DNA of 20,125 bases from a bacterium. Its GTDB lineage: Bacteria; Chloroflexota; Dormibacteria; UBA8260; Bog-877. This document shows, piece by piece, positions 14,489-20,125 of this stretch. The DNA is taken from NCBI GenBank assembly GCA_021817185.1, contig JAKAVU010000011.1, positions 1-20,125 on the forward strand. Reading direction: 5' to 3'. The notes beneath the pieces are model-generated. The model saw only the letters and a list, made by a program, of their open reading frames with translations, had not been told where the DNA came from and did no database searches. The stretch's first letter is position 1, and each line of letters begins with the position of its first letter. The position numbers were made by a program, and so were the translations under genes.

Positions 14489-14784
14489 CGGCCGGCCCCC
14501 TGGAGACGGCCGGTGAGCAGATCCTCGATCGCGGCGGACGTCTGCTCAATGGAGCCAGCCGTGTCCAGCAGCTCGCCTGCGGTGGTGATCGTGCCCGCCA
14601 ACTCAGCGGTGGCCGCTGTGGCGGCGACCACCCCGGCCGCGGCGGCCAGGATGACCGCGAAGTGGCGTTCGATGTTGTGGGCGGCGCGCACCAAACGCCG
14701 ACAGTGGAAGACCACCAGCGGGGTCATGACGAGGACGATGATGGCGAGTGTCACCGCCCAGATGATCTGCGCAGCCAGCAACAT
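14485..14784 (-). CDS. Small membrane protein D of the hydrogenase operon (fourth of five)
   Basis: About 99 residues from ATG 14784, which shares one base with the preceding TGA (TGATG); GTG 14787 is an alternative. The N-terminus is a hydrophobic helix to about residue 27 (AAQIIWAVTLAIIVLVMTPL), followed by the basic HCRRLVRAAHNIERH. The rest is a long Ala/Thr-rich helix with few charges, the most diverged of the five. It ends in a short amphipathic part EQTSAAIEDLLTG. It has the same plan as its neighbours: one helix in the membrane, one long helix outside. Confidence 0.78.
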   Translation of the reverse strand: MLLAAQIIWAVTLAIIVLVMTPLVVFHCRRLVRAAHNIERHFAVILAAAAGVVAATAATAELAGTITTAGELLDTAGSIEQTSAAIEDLLTGRLQGAGR

Positions 14785-15080
14785 CACTGATAGCTCCGCT
14801 GGGTGGTGGCGGTAACGGCCACCGCCTTGAGTCCCTGATCGATTCGCTGCAGTCCGCCCTCCACCTGCTCGAGTTGCCGGTTCAGTCGGATCACCTGGGT
14901 CGGGATGTGGCCGGTCTCCACTTCGATGGCGCGCACCCCCCAGGCGATCATCTCCAGGGAGCTCTGTCCGCCGGAGCCGATCCGCTGCAGCACGTCCACG
15001 ATGCGGACCAGGAAGATCGCCAGAGTCCCGAGGAACGCCAGCGCCAACAGGCAGACGAGCAGGGTCAGGATCACCAGCAC
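14784..15080 (-). CDS. Small membrane protein C of the hydrogenase operon (third of five)
   Basis: The 98-residue protein begins with a hydrophobic helix (residues 1-25, LVILTLLVCLLALAFLGTL), then RIVDVLQRI and an amphipathic segment. Its middle has HIPTQVIRLNRQLEQVEGGL and ends with RIDQGLKAVAVTATTQ, heptad-like and suited to coiled-coil packing. It starts 4 bases after the stop of B and ends in a TGATG junction with D. Of the five, this one shows the shared His/Leu-Ile/Pro kink followed by Asn most clearly, together with B and E. No enzymatic motif is visible. Confidence 0.8.
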   Translation of the reverse strand: MLVILTLLVCLLALAFLGTLAIFLVRIVDVLQRIGSGGQSSLEMIAWGVRAIEVETGHIPTQVIRLNRQLEQVEGGLQRIDQGLKAVAVTATTQRSYQ

Positions 15081-15084
15081 CGCT

Positions 15085-15399
15085 TCACCTCCCGCTCCCG
15101 GTCAGGCAGGTGGGGCAGCCCGGACAGCGGCCGGCGTGGGCAGCGATGCGCTGCACCGCGAGGAGGATCGTCCCCACCCCCTCGGCGATGTCGGCCACCA
15201 TCTGGTTCGTCTGGATCAACGCCGGGATATGGACAGTGTTGCGAGCTACCAGCTTGCCGACGACCCACACCTGGGCAGCCCCGGCATCGATGCCGCGGGC
15301 AGTGCGCAGGATCGCGTTGAGAAGCAGCGACACCACCAGCGTCACCACCACTCCCAGCACCAGGGAGATCAGCAGGAGGGCCGTGGCCTGTCCGCTCAT
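15085..15399 (-). CDS. Small membrane protein B of the hydrogenase operon, with CPGCPTC tail (second of five)
   Basis: The 104-residue protein has an N-terminal membrane helix (about residues 7-30, LLLISLVLGVVVTLVVSLLL) and an amphipathic helix with KLVARNTVHIPALIQTNQMV followed by a GVGTILLAVQRI repeat-like stretch. Unlike its paralogues it ends in AGRCPGCPTCLTGSGR, where three Cys in a C-x-x-C-x-x-C spacing could bind iron-sulfur or zinc, or form disulfides. Its ATG overlaps the stop of A (ATGA). The Cys tail makes it a candidate for electron transfer or subunit contact; this is inference. Confidence 0.8.
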   Translation of the reverse strand: MSGQATALLLISLVLGVVVTLVVSLLLNAILRTARGIDAGAAQVWVVGKLVARNTVHIPALIQTNQMVADIAEGVGTILLAVQRIAAHAGRCPGCPTCLTGSGR

Positions 15400-15707
15400 T
15401 CTGGCCCCTCCCCCGTCTCTGCCGACTCGAGGGCACCCGCCAGCAGGTTGGCATCGCGGGCGATGCCGGCAGCCGCGGTGAGGATCCCGGCCGCTACCTC
15501 ATTGGTGGTGGTCAAAGCGAAGAGAGTTGTGGTGTCCTGCCGGATCCGCTCCACCGCCCCCAGGCTGGCGGTGGCGCCCCTCAGGATGTCCTGGGCGACG
15601 CCGTGTATCGCCAGCAGCAGCCCGGCCACCACCAGACCCACGGCGAGGGCGCACACCAACCCGATCGACCAACCCAGGAGGAGTCCGGTGCTCGCAGCGG
15701 CCAGCAT
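15396..15707 (-). CDS. Small membrane protein A of the hydrogenase operon (first of five)
   Basis: I use the ATG at 15707, which shares a base with the small-subunit TGA (TGATG), giving 103 residues; the longer frame is the antisense-like extension into the small subunit. The N-terminus is a 30-residue hydrophobic stretch (GLLLGWSIGLVCALAVGLVV and on), then an outer helix with VERIRQDTTTLFALTTTNEV that lines up with the other members in the Asp/Asn-Thr...Asn register. The C-terminal tail is acidic (ESAETGEGPE). It is the first of five tightly coupled genes between the small and large subunits. Confidence 0.78.
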   Translation of the reverse strand: MLAAASTGLLLGWSIGLVCALAVGLVVAGLLLAIHGVAQDILRGATASLGAVERIRQDTTTLFALTTTNEVAAGILTAAAGIARDANLLAGALESAETGEGPE

Positions 15708-16975
15708 CAGGTCTTCCCCTCTGGCTCTCCGACCTTGGGCTTGGGTCCCTGGTCGGGCGGGATGGTCTGATGGGTATAGGGATCGCGCAGGCCCGGCTGG
15801 GGCCGCTTGGCTCCCTTGAATTGCCACTTTTCGTATAGGAAATGGACCACCCGGTCACCCACCTTGGGGGCCTCATCGGTGTTTGACCAGCCGCTGGTCG
15901 GCTGCTCGACGCCGTCCCAGTCCCAGCGGGACTCCCGATTCAGGTTTCGCTGGCTGAACCGCCGCAGGGAGCGGACGGTACTGCCGGTGACCCTGGAGGC
16001 GTTGCTGCTGATGATGGTCCCCGGGGGCCGCTTGTAAAACGGCGAGAACTTGTCGGGGAACCCGGGCATGGTGCAACCGATGCAGACGCCGCCGACGTTC
16101 ATACAGCCGCCCATGTGGTTGATGGCACCCCGGGAGGCGATGTTGCACTGCACCACGGGCCCCCAGCACCCGATCTCCACCAGGCACTCGCGGTCCCCAT
16201 ATGCCTTGGCGAAGACCCCCTCTTCGAAGAACCCCGCGCGGCCGCAGCCCCGGTGCACGGTCTCGCGGAAGAGCCAGGCCGGGCGGCCCAGCTCATCGAA
16301 CTCCGGGAGCGGTCCCAGCCCTTGCAGGAAGAGGAGCACGGCGGCCACGGTCTCTGTGAAGTTGTCGCCGACGGGCGAGCAGCCCGGGATGTTGATCACC
16401 GGCAGCCCCAGGCTGCTGCGGTAGTCGCGGCCCAGGTAGTCCATCAGGCTCATCGCCCCGGTCACGTTGCCGGCGGCGGCGGGTATGCCGCCCCAGGTGG
16501 CGCAGGTGCCGATGGCGATCGCGGCCGCCGCCCCGGGTGCCAGTTTGGTCAGCCAGTCCATGGTCTTGGTCGGCTGTCGCACCCCGTCCCTGACGGCGGT
16601 GGGGTCCGACTCATCGTCGACTCCCCCCGACCCCATCGCCGACCAGTAGCCGTCGCCGGAACGACGCTCGTCGGGGACCGATCCCTCCAGGATGATTACA
16701 TAGGGGGCGTCGAGCCGGCCCTCCGCGGCATCACGGTAGTGCTGCATGAACTGGGCACCGGCATCGACGGACAGCACGGGGTGGTGCAGGATCAAGCGGG
16801 GCAGCCCGGGGATCTGGCCCAGCAGCAGCTTCTCGATTGGAGGACTGGTGGCGCCCGTGACCGCGATCGAACAACCATCACAGCTCATCCCGGCAAACCA
16901 GTAGACGGACACGTGGTCGAGGGGGACCCCGAAGGCCCTGATCCCCGCTGGCCCCGCCGTCTCGGCCACGCTCAT
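15707..16975 (-). CDS. hhyS: [NiFe]-hydrogenase small subunit, group 1h/actinobacterial type
   Basis: The 422-residue electron-transfer subunit has Cys32 and Cys35 in GMSCDGCSIAV, Cys158 in GTCATWGG and Cys199 in IPGCSPVGD for the proximal cluster. Further on are His241, Cys244, Cys264 and Cys270 for the distal cluster, and Cys277, Cys291, Cys298 and Cys301 for the medial region. The Asp33 beside Cys32 is notable because actinobacterial-type enzymes are known for an Asp ligand at the proximal cluster; assignment here would need a model. There is no Tat signal before residue 20 and no C-terminal anchor helix, which means a cytoplasmic, non-anchored enzyme. The Pro/Lys-rich C-terminal 80 residues may contact partner proteins. 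The ATG overlaps the CooC-like stop (ATGA). Confidence 0.94.
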   Translation of the reverse strand: MSVAETAGPAGIRAFGVPLDHVSVYWFAGMSCDGCSIAVTGATSPPIEKLLLGQIPGLPRLILHHPVLSVDAGAQFMQHYRDAAEGRLDAPYVIILEGSVPDERRSGDGYWSAMGSGGVDDESDPTAVRDGVRQPTKTMDWLTKLAPGAAAAIAIGTCATWGGIPAAAGNVTGAMSLMDYLGRDYRSSLGLPVINIPGCSPVGDNFTETVAAVLLFLQGLGPLPEFDELGRPAWLFRETVHRGCGRAGFFEEGVFAKAYGDRECLVEIGCWGPVVQCNIASRGAINHMGGCMNVGGVCIGCTMPGFPDKFSPFYKRPPGTIISSNASRVTGSTVRSLRRFSQRNLNRESRWDWDGVEQPTSGWSNTDEAPKVGDRVVHFLYEKWQFKGAKRPQPGLRDPYTHQTIPPDQGPKPKVGEPEGKT

Positions 16976-17766
16976 GCCTCCAGCCCCACCGCCGCGGCCA
17001 TCCCGTCCAGGTTGGCGGCCAGCTCGCGCAGAATGTCGGCGGCCGGGCAGTCCGGGGCGGCATCAAGCAGGGCCAGGCCCAGGTTGTCGGCCCGGGTCAC
17101 CTCGGGATCGAAGGGCACCGTCGCCACCACCTCGAGACCGTGGTGAGCGCAGAAGTCGCGGATCGCGGCCTCCTCCCCTGGGGACCGCACCTGGTTTGCG
17201 ACCGCCGCCACCCTCGGGATCTCCAACTCGGCTGCGAGCTGGGCGAGCCTGGCCGCGGTCTCCAGGGAGCGGAAGTATGGCTCGGTCACGATCAGGAGGG
17301 TGTCCACGTGGCGCACCGTTCCGCGCCGCATGTGCTCCAGCGAGGCCTCCATGTCAAGCACGATCACCTCCTTGGCACCGAGTCCCGCTCCGCCGACCAA
17401 GCCACGAACCGCGGCATGTGCTCCGCACAGTCAACCAGCCCCAGCCTTCTCCACCAGTGAACCGAGCAGCAGCCGGACCCCATCCGGGGCGGCCAGCCCG
17501 TAGCGGGCGGCGATCTCGTGCACGGTGGCCGCGAGCGTTACGTGGCGGTGCCCATCGGGGTCGGTCACTTCCTGCACCAGATCCCGGGGTACCGTGGCCA
17601 TACCGCCCCGGTCGGAGGCCGCGATCCCGAGAGCGACCGCCAAGTTGGGGTTGGGATCCCCGTCGATCGCGACCACCCGGTTGCCGAGGCGGCTCAGGTT
17701 GCGCGCCAAAGCGGCAGTGATGGTGGTCTTGCCACTGCCGCCCTTGCCGACCACTGCCAATCTCAT
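16972..17766 (-). CDS. CooC-like P-loop ATPase with in-frame TGA at the C-x-C motif (candidate selenoprotein)
   Basis: One continuous frame encodes 264 positions, interrupted only by TGA at 17433-17431 (position 112). Part 1 (1-111) starts MRLAVVGKGGSGKTT, the deviant Walker A of the SIMIBI/MinD class, and contains VVAIDGDPNPNLAVALG. Part 2 continues after the TGA with LCGAHAAVRGL, VIVLDMEASLEHMRRGT and LLIVTEPYFRSLETA. This is the CooC (nickel-inserting ATPase) fold. From memory, Carboxydothermus CooC1 has CYC at the matching place (Cys112/Cys114), preceding its DMGAGIEHLTRGT; here the first Cys is TGA and the second (C114) remains. So TGA encodes selenocysteine (U-L-C) or is a mutated Cys codon. 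The ATG overlaps the HypC-like stop and the TGA end overlaps the small-subunit ATG. Annotators may call two separate genes, 17431-17766 and 16972-17400. Likely role: delivery of nickel or assembly energy to the hydrogenase (inference). Confidence 0.85.
17398..17418 (-). promoter_or_regulatory. Candidate bacterial SECIS hairpin after the in-frame TGA
   Basis: Reading the minus strand, bases 16-20 after the TGA (GCCGC) pair with bases 26-30 (GTGGC, one G-T wobble) around a GGTTC loop at bases 21-25. Two more pairs form beyond a T-T mismatch. Bacterial SECIS elements have a short stem just downstream of UGA with a G among the first two loop bases; in E. coli fdhF the loop GG lies at about bases 19-20. 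The fit is good, but GC-rich DNA forms such hairpins easily. Confidence 0.4.
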
Positions 17767-18077
17767 GGCGCGACCTCCTCGTGCGCACGTTCATCCAGCG
17801 GCCTGGCGGGCCCGCCACCATCCGCGCCCTCAGGGCTCGGTCCGAGGAGCGCGAACTCCTCTCCAAAGCCCTCCAGGATCCCCTCGATCTCTTGGGCCGC
17901 GGCCTCGTCGATCCGGTCGACCGCAAGCCCGGCGTGAACGACCAGACGCTCCCCGATCGCCGGCGGTGGGCCCTCGAGCAAGGCGATGCTCACCTGCCGG
18001 CGGCGCCCGCCGATCTCAACCTGGACCGTGGCCGGATCGGACACCTCCACCACGGTCGCCGGCAAGCCCAGGCACAC
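17763..18077 (-). CDS. HypC-like hydrogenase assembly chaperone
   Basis: The 104-residue protein opens with MCLGLPATVVEV, the HypC/HupF/HoxL signature; the Cys directly after the initiator Met binds the Fe(CN)2CO precursor or the large subunit in this family. The core barrel (to about residue 70) has VQVEIGGRRRQVSIALL and GERLVVHAGLAVDRIDEAAA, as expected. The C-terminus adds about 30 acidic/Pro-rich residues not typical of the core family. The start GTG at 18077 follows the PadR stop by 3 bases; the TGA overlaps the ATPase ATG. It would shuttle the iron moiety to the large subunit. Other hyp genes are not in this window. Confidence 0.88.
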   Translation of the reverse strand: MCLGLPATVVEVSDPATVQVEIGGRRRQVSIALLEGPPPAIGERLVVHAGLAVDRIDEAAAQEIEGILEGFGEEFALLGPSPEGADGGGPARPLDERAHEEVAP

Positions 18078-18080
18078 AGC

Positions 18081-18461
18081 TCAGACCCCCCCTGTGGAGC
18101 CAACGACCCGCTCCTCGGAGAGGGCCCCGTAGCGCCGCAGGAACATTGCCAGCAGTGAGCTGGTCCTGGTGAGCCGGATTCCCCAGGCGTCCAGCTGCTC
18201 CTCACCTCCCTTGGTCAGCTCGTACCGCCGCCGGTCGGGGCCGGAGGGAGAGGGCTCCCAGGTGGAGCGCAGCAGACCCGCGTGCTCCATCGCGCGCAGC
18301 CCCCGGTAGAGGCCGCCGGGGTCGATCGCGAGGTCCAGCTCCCGGAAGCGCTCCAGAAGGTCGTAGCCGTGGGCGGGCCCTGCCGCAACCCAGAGCAGGA
18401 TGAGCGCCCGCATGAAGTTGCGGGGCAGAGCGTCGACCTCAGGCGCATCGACCGCGGGCAC
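18081..18461 (-). CDS. PadR-type transcriptional regulator, first gene of the hydrogenase operon
   Basis: From the GTG at 18461 (GGAGGAGG four bases before it) the protein has 126 residues. The winged helix is characteristic of PadR: RALILLWVAAGPAHGYDLLE, then DPGGLYRGLRAMEHAGLLRS, SPSGPDRRRYELTKGGEEQL. The helical C-terminal part is short, as in PadR subfamily 2 (inference). Upstream readings of the same frame extend to 18941 but cross the promoter and have no ribosome site. Its place at the head of the operon suggests autoregulation and control of hydrogenase expression. Confidence 0.85.
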   Translation of the reverse strand: MPAVDAPEVDALPRNFMRALILLWVAAGPAHGYDLLERFRELDLAIDPGGLYRGLRAMEHAGLLRSTWEPSPSGPDRRRYELTKGGEEQLDAWGIRLTRTSSLLAMFLRRYGALSEERVVGSTGGV

Positions 18462-18492
18462 GTCACCTCCTCCGCAGGGGCTAGGTGCGGCG

Positions 18493-18521
18493 AGCATACA
18501 CCGAGGGCCGGACCGCCGCAA
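18493..18521 (-). promoter_or_regulatory. Likely promoter of the hydrogenase operon
   Basis: On the minus strand TTGCGG (18521-18516), 17 bases, then TATGCT (18498-18493) resemble a sigma-70-type promoter. The PadR GTG lies 31 bases downstream, with a strong Shine-Dalgarno between. No clear palindrome for PadR was found within the promoter by eye. Confidence 0.5.
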
Positions 18522-18554
18522 GAGACCCTGCCAGTGGCCCACTTGGTCATCGGC

Positions 18555-18653
18555 ACGGCTGGGAGAGATGAGGACCTGTACGGAGTAGGGTGCGCCAGCT
18601 CCGCCCACTGCTTCGCCGTGGGTGGGAACGGCACCATCCTCGTCCGCTGCTGA
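18555..18653 (+). pseudogene. Remnant of a Cys-containing propeller-repeat protein
   Basis: The plus frame ending at TGA 18651-18653 reads DLYGVGCASSAHCFAVGGNG followed by TILVRC. This is one unit of the repeat 'V-x-C-x-S-x-x-x-C-x-A-V-G-x-x-G-x-I' that occurs many times in secreted beta-propeller-like proteins of soil Actinomycetota and related phyla. Only this final unit is seen; upstream the frame runs into the antisense of the PadR gene and has no start. It is likely the broken 3' end of a lost gene. Confidence 0.4.
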
Positions 18654-19025
18654 GCGGCCCGGCGCTCGACCGCGCGGCGACCCCGCTGCTCGCCCGTGAC
18701 GTAAGCGGTCTGGCCGAGAGCACCCTGAAGCGGCTGACGATGCCGGCGGCAGAAGCGTTCCCAGTCGGTCCCCCAGCGACGCCGGGCGAGGTCCAGCAGC
18801 GCTCTCGGCCGTGGGGGCCTGCCAGCCCTCCCCTGGAGGTTCGGGTGTGGCGCTCCGGGCTGGGGGGCGCTGGCCCCACCCCGGACCGCCTCCAGGGGCC
18901 GGCAGGAGCACCGGCCCCTCGTGTGAAACTGCGCCCTTCACCCCGCGTTGGAGGAGTTGTGCCCCGACAGGCCCCTGGCCGTCCCGGTGACGGCGTGCAG
19001 ACAGGTGCCGACCGAGGAGGACTAG
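18654..19025. other. Intergenic region, nothing recognised
   Basis: This 370-bp GC-rich stretch shows no gene with a ribosome site and no family motif. It ends with GAGGAGG (19014-19020), the ribosome site of the penicillin-binding protein. Its promoter was not identifiable by eye. Confidence 0.45.
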
Positions 19026-20125
19026 GTGATCCGAGATCCATTTGAGCGCGACTGGGTTCGGGTCCGCAGGCTGGCCGAGCGGGCTGTGGCCGGTGCGGGC
19101 GCCCGCCTGAGGCGCCCCAGCCCGGGACCCCTACGACTGGTCGCCATCGCGGGAGTGACAGCGCTCTCTGCGCTGGCCATGCTCGCGGTTCCCTTCGGTG
19201 CCCTGGCCCACACCTACAGCGCACTGCCGGCTTCACCGCGCACCTTCCCCTCCGACACCCTGGTCTACGCCGCCGGAGGGCAGCAGATAGCCGACCTGCA
19301 CCCCCCGGGCGAGAGCCGGATCCCCGTGCCGCTGAGTCAGATCTCCCCGGTCATGCAGCAGGCGGTGGTGGACATCGAGGATCACGGCTACTGGACATCC
19401 CCCAGCTTCGATCTGGGACGCATCCTGCAGGCGGCCTTCTATGACGCGGTGCACCAAGCCGCCGCCCAGGGAGCCAGCACCATCCAGGAGCAGCTGGCGA
19501 AGCTCCTCTACCTGCAGGACAACAAATCGCTCATCTACAAGATCAAGGAGATCTTTTACGGCAACGACCTGGCGACCAGGCTGAGCCGCCGGCAGATCCT
19601 CGACCAGTACCTCAACGACGTCTACTTCGGCCAGGGGGCGACCGGGGTGCAGGCCGCCGCCGAAACCTACTTCGGGATACCGGCTAGCGACCTCTCCGCC
19701 TCCCAGGCCACCTTGCTGGCGGGGCTGCTCCCAGCCCCCTCATACCTTGACCCCTTCTCCAACCCCGGCGGTGCCAGAGGGCGCCAGCGAGCCGTGGTGG
19801 CGGCGATGGTCGCCTACGGCAACCTCAGCACGCGGCTCGCAGCCCAGATCCTGGGGAAGCCGACCCCGCTTTCCCCGAGCGGAGGGCCCGACCCGGCCCC
19901 CTACTTCCTGGACCAGGTTCAGCAGTGGCTGGGATCCCACTTCGGCGCCTCGTACCCGACGATGGGGCTCCGCGTCTACACGACTCTCGACCTTCCCCTG
20001 AACAACCTGGCCCAGCAGATGGTGACCCAGGTGATCGCCGCGCGCTCGGCCATGCACATGACCGACGGTGCCCTGGTGGCGGAGAACCCCGCCAACGGCG
20101 ACATAGTGACCTGGGTGGGCGGAGC
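19026..20125 (+). CDS. Class A penicillin-binding protein (glycosyltransferase GT51), N-terminal part
   Basis: From the GTG at 19026 (GAGGAGG five bases before) 366 residues are seen; the gene runs off the window. A basic cytoplasmic head of about 37 residues is followed by a single anchor helix (LRLVAIAGVTALSALAMLAV, about 40-60). The transglycosylase domain follows with VVDIEDHGYW (catalytic Glu), QGASTIQEQLAKLLYLQD, KIKEIFYGNDLATRLSRRQI and DQYLNDVYFGQGATGVQAAA. Motif 1 is unusual: EDHGYWTSPSFD where EDxxFxxHxGfD is common, so the His is replaced. The residues near the end (GLRVYTTLDLPLNNLAQQMV) begin the transpeptidase linker. It polymerises and cross-links peptidoglycan outside the membrane. 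It is not part of the hydrogenase system. Confidence 0.92.
   Translation, partial: MIRDPFERDWVRVRRLAERAVAGAGARLRRPSPGPLRLVAIAGVTALSALAMLAVPFGALAHTYSALPASPRTFPSDTLVYAAGGQQIADLHPPGESRIPVPLSQISPVMQQAVVDIEDHGYWTSPSFDLGRILQAAFYDAVHQAAAQGASTIQEQLAKLLYLQDNKSLIYKIKEIFYGNDLATRLSRRQILDQYLNDVYFGQGATGVQAAAETYFGIPASDLSASQATLLAGLLPAPSYLDPFSNPGGARGRQRAVVAAMVAYGNLSTRLAAQILGKPTPLSPSGGPDPAPYFLDQVQQWLGSHFGASYPTMGLRVYTTLDLPLNNLAQQMVTQVIAARSAMHMTDGALVAENPANGDIVTWVGG

Noticed and set aside
17400..17434. Frameshift as the cause of the split ATPase gene.
   Set aside because: Both pieces are in the same frame; only the TGA separates them, so no indel is needed.
16972..17766. TGA read as tryptophan (alternative genetic code) for the split ATPase gene.
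   Set aside because: Many other genes in the window end at TGA in exactly the expected place, and the position is a Cys in the family, not Trp.
18462..18941. 160-residue N-terminal extension of the PadR frame.
   Set aside because: It crosses the promoter and the strong Shine-Dalgarno at 18466-18473, and the translation is low-complexity.
1..20125. CRISPR arrays, tRNA or rRNA genes, insertion sequences and prophage genes.
   Set aside because: No regularly spaced repeats, clover-leaf sequences, transposase or phage motifs were found by eye.

Overview
The window is GC-rich bacterial chromosomal DNA with short gaps, many ATGA/TGATG stop-start overlaps and GTG/TTG starts. Its core is a minus-strand operon for an actinobacterial-type (group 1h, also called group 5) [NiFe]-hydrogenase, the high-affinity kind used to scavenge atmospheric H2. 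Gene style and content fit a soil lineage such as Candidatus Dormibacterota, Chloroflexota or a deep Actinomycetota branch. I cannot fix the phylum from sequence alone.

Layout. 1-734 (minus): 5' part of a possible ArsR-type regulator, divergent from an apparently leaderless small basic protein (819-986, plus). 1301-2440 (plus): acyl-CoA dehydrogenase, followed by a strong hairpin and, convergent to it, a secreted protein of unknown function (2534-3058, minus). 3543-5696: a TetR-type repressor divergent from a VOC protein, a luciferase-domain protein and a cupin, with a near-consensus promoter and a 17-base palindrome between them. 5697-6897: 1.2 kb with no convincing gene. 6898-8675 (plus): an EamA/DMT transporter translationally coupled to a DUF6390 protein, a family known from hydrogenase loci. 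8676-9201: hairpins and possible gene debris.

9202-18461 (minus) is the hydrogenase locus. Read from its promoter near 18500 it encodes a PadR-type regulator, HypC-like chaperone, CooC-like P-loop ATPase, hydrogenase small subunit, five tandem small membrane proteins of about 100 residues, hydrogenase large subunit, a divergent maturation-protease-like protein, a winged-helix protein with a Cys-rich tail, a canonical maturation protease, a protein with two ABM-like domains and, after a gap, a four-helix membrane protein. 19026-20125 (plus) is the N-terminal part of a class A penicillin-binding protein.

How the genes may work together: HypC, the CooC-like ATPase and the proteases would assemble and mature the NiFe enzyme. 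The small subunit has no Tat signal or membrane anchor, so the five coupled one-helix proteins between the two subunit genes are the obvious candidates for a membrane stalk, in the role that HucM plays for mycobacterial Huc.

The most unusual signal is in the CooC-like gene. One in-frame TGA splits it exactly where the first Cys of the family's C-x-C metal-binding motif belongs, and a small GC hairpin with a GGTTC loop follows at the spacing of a bacterial SECIS element. This is either a selenocysteine form of CooC (U-x-C) or a nonsense mutation at a Cys codon.
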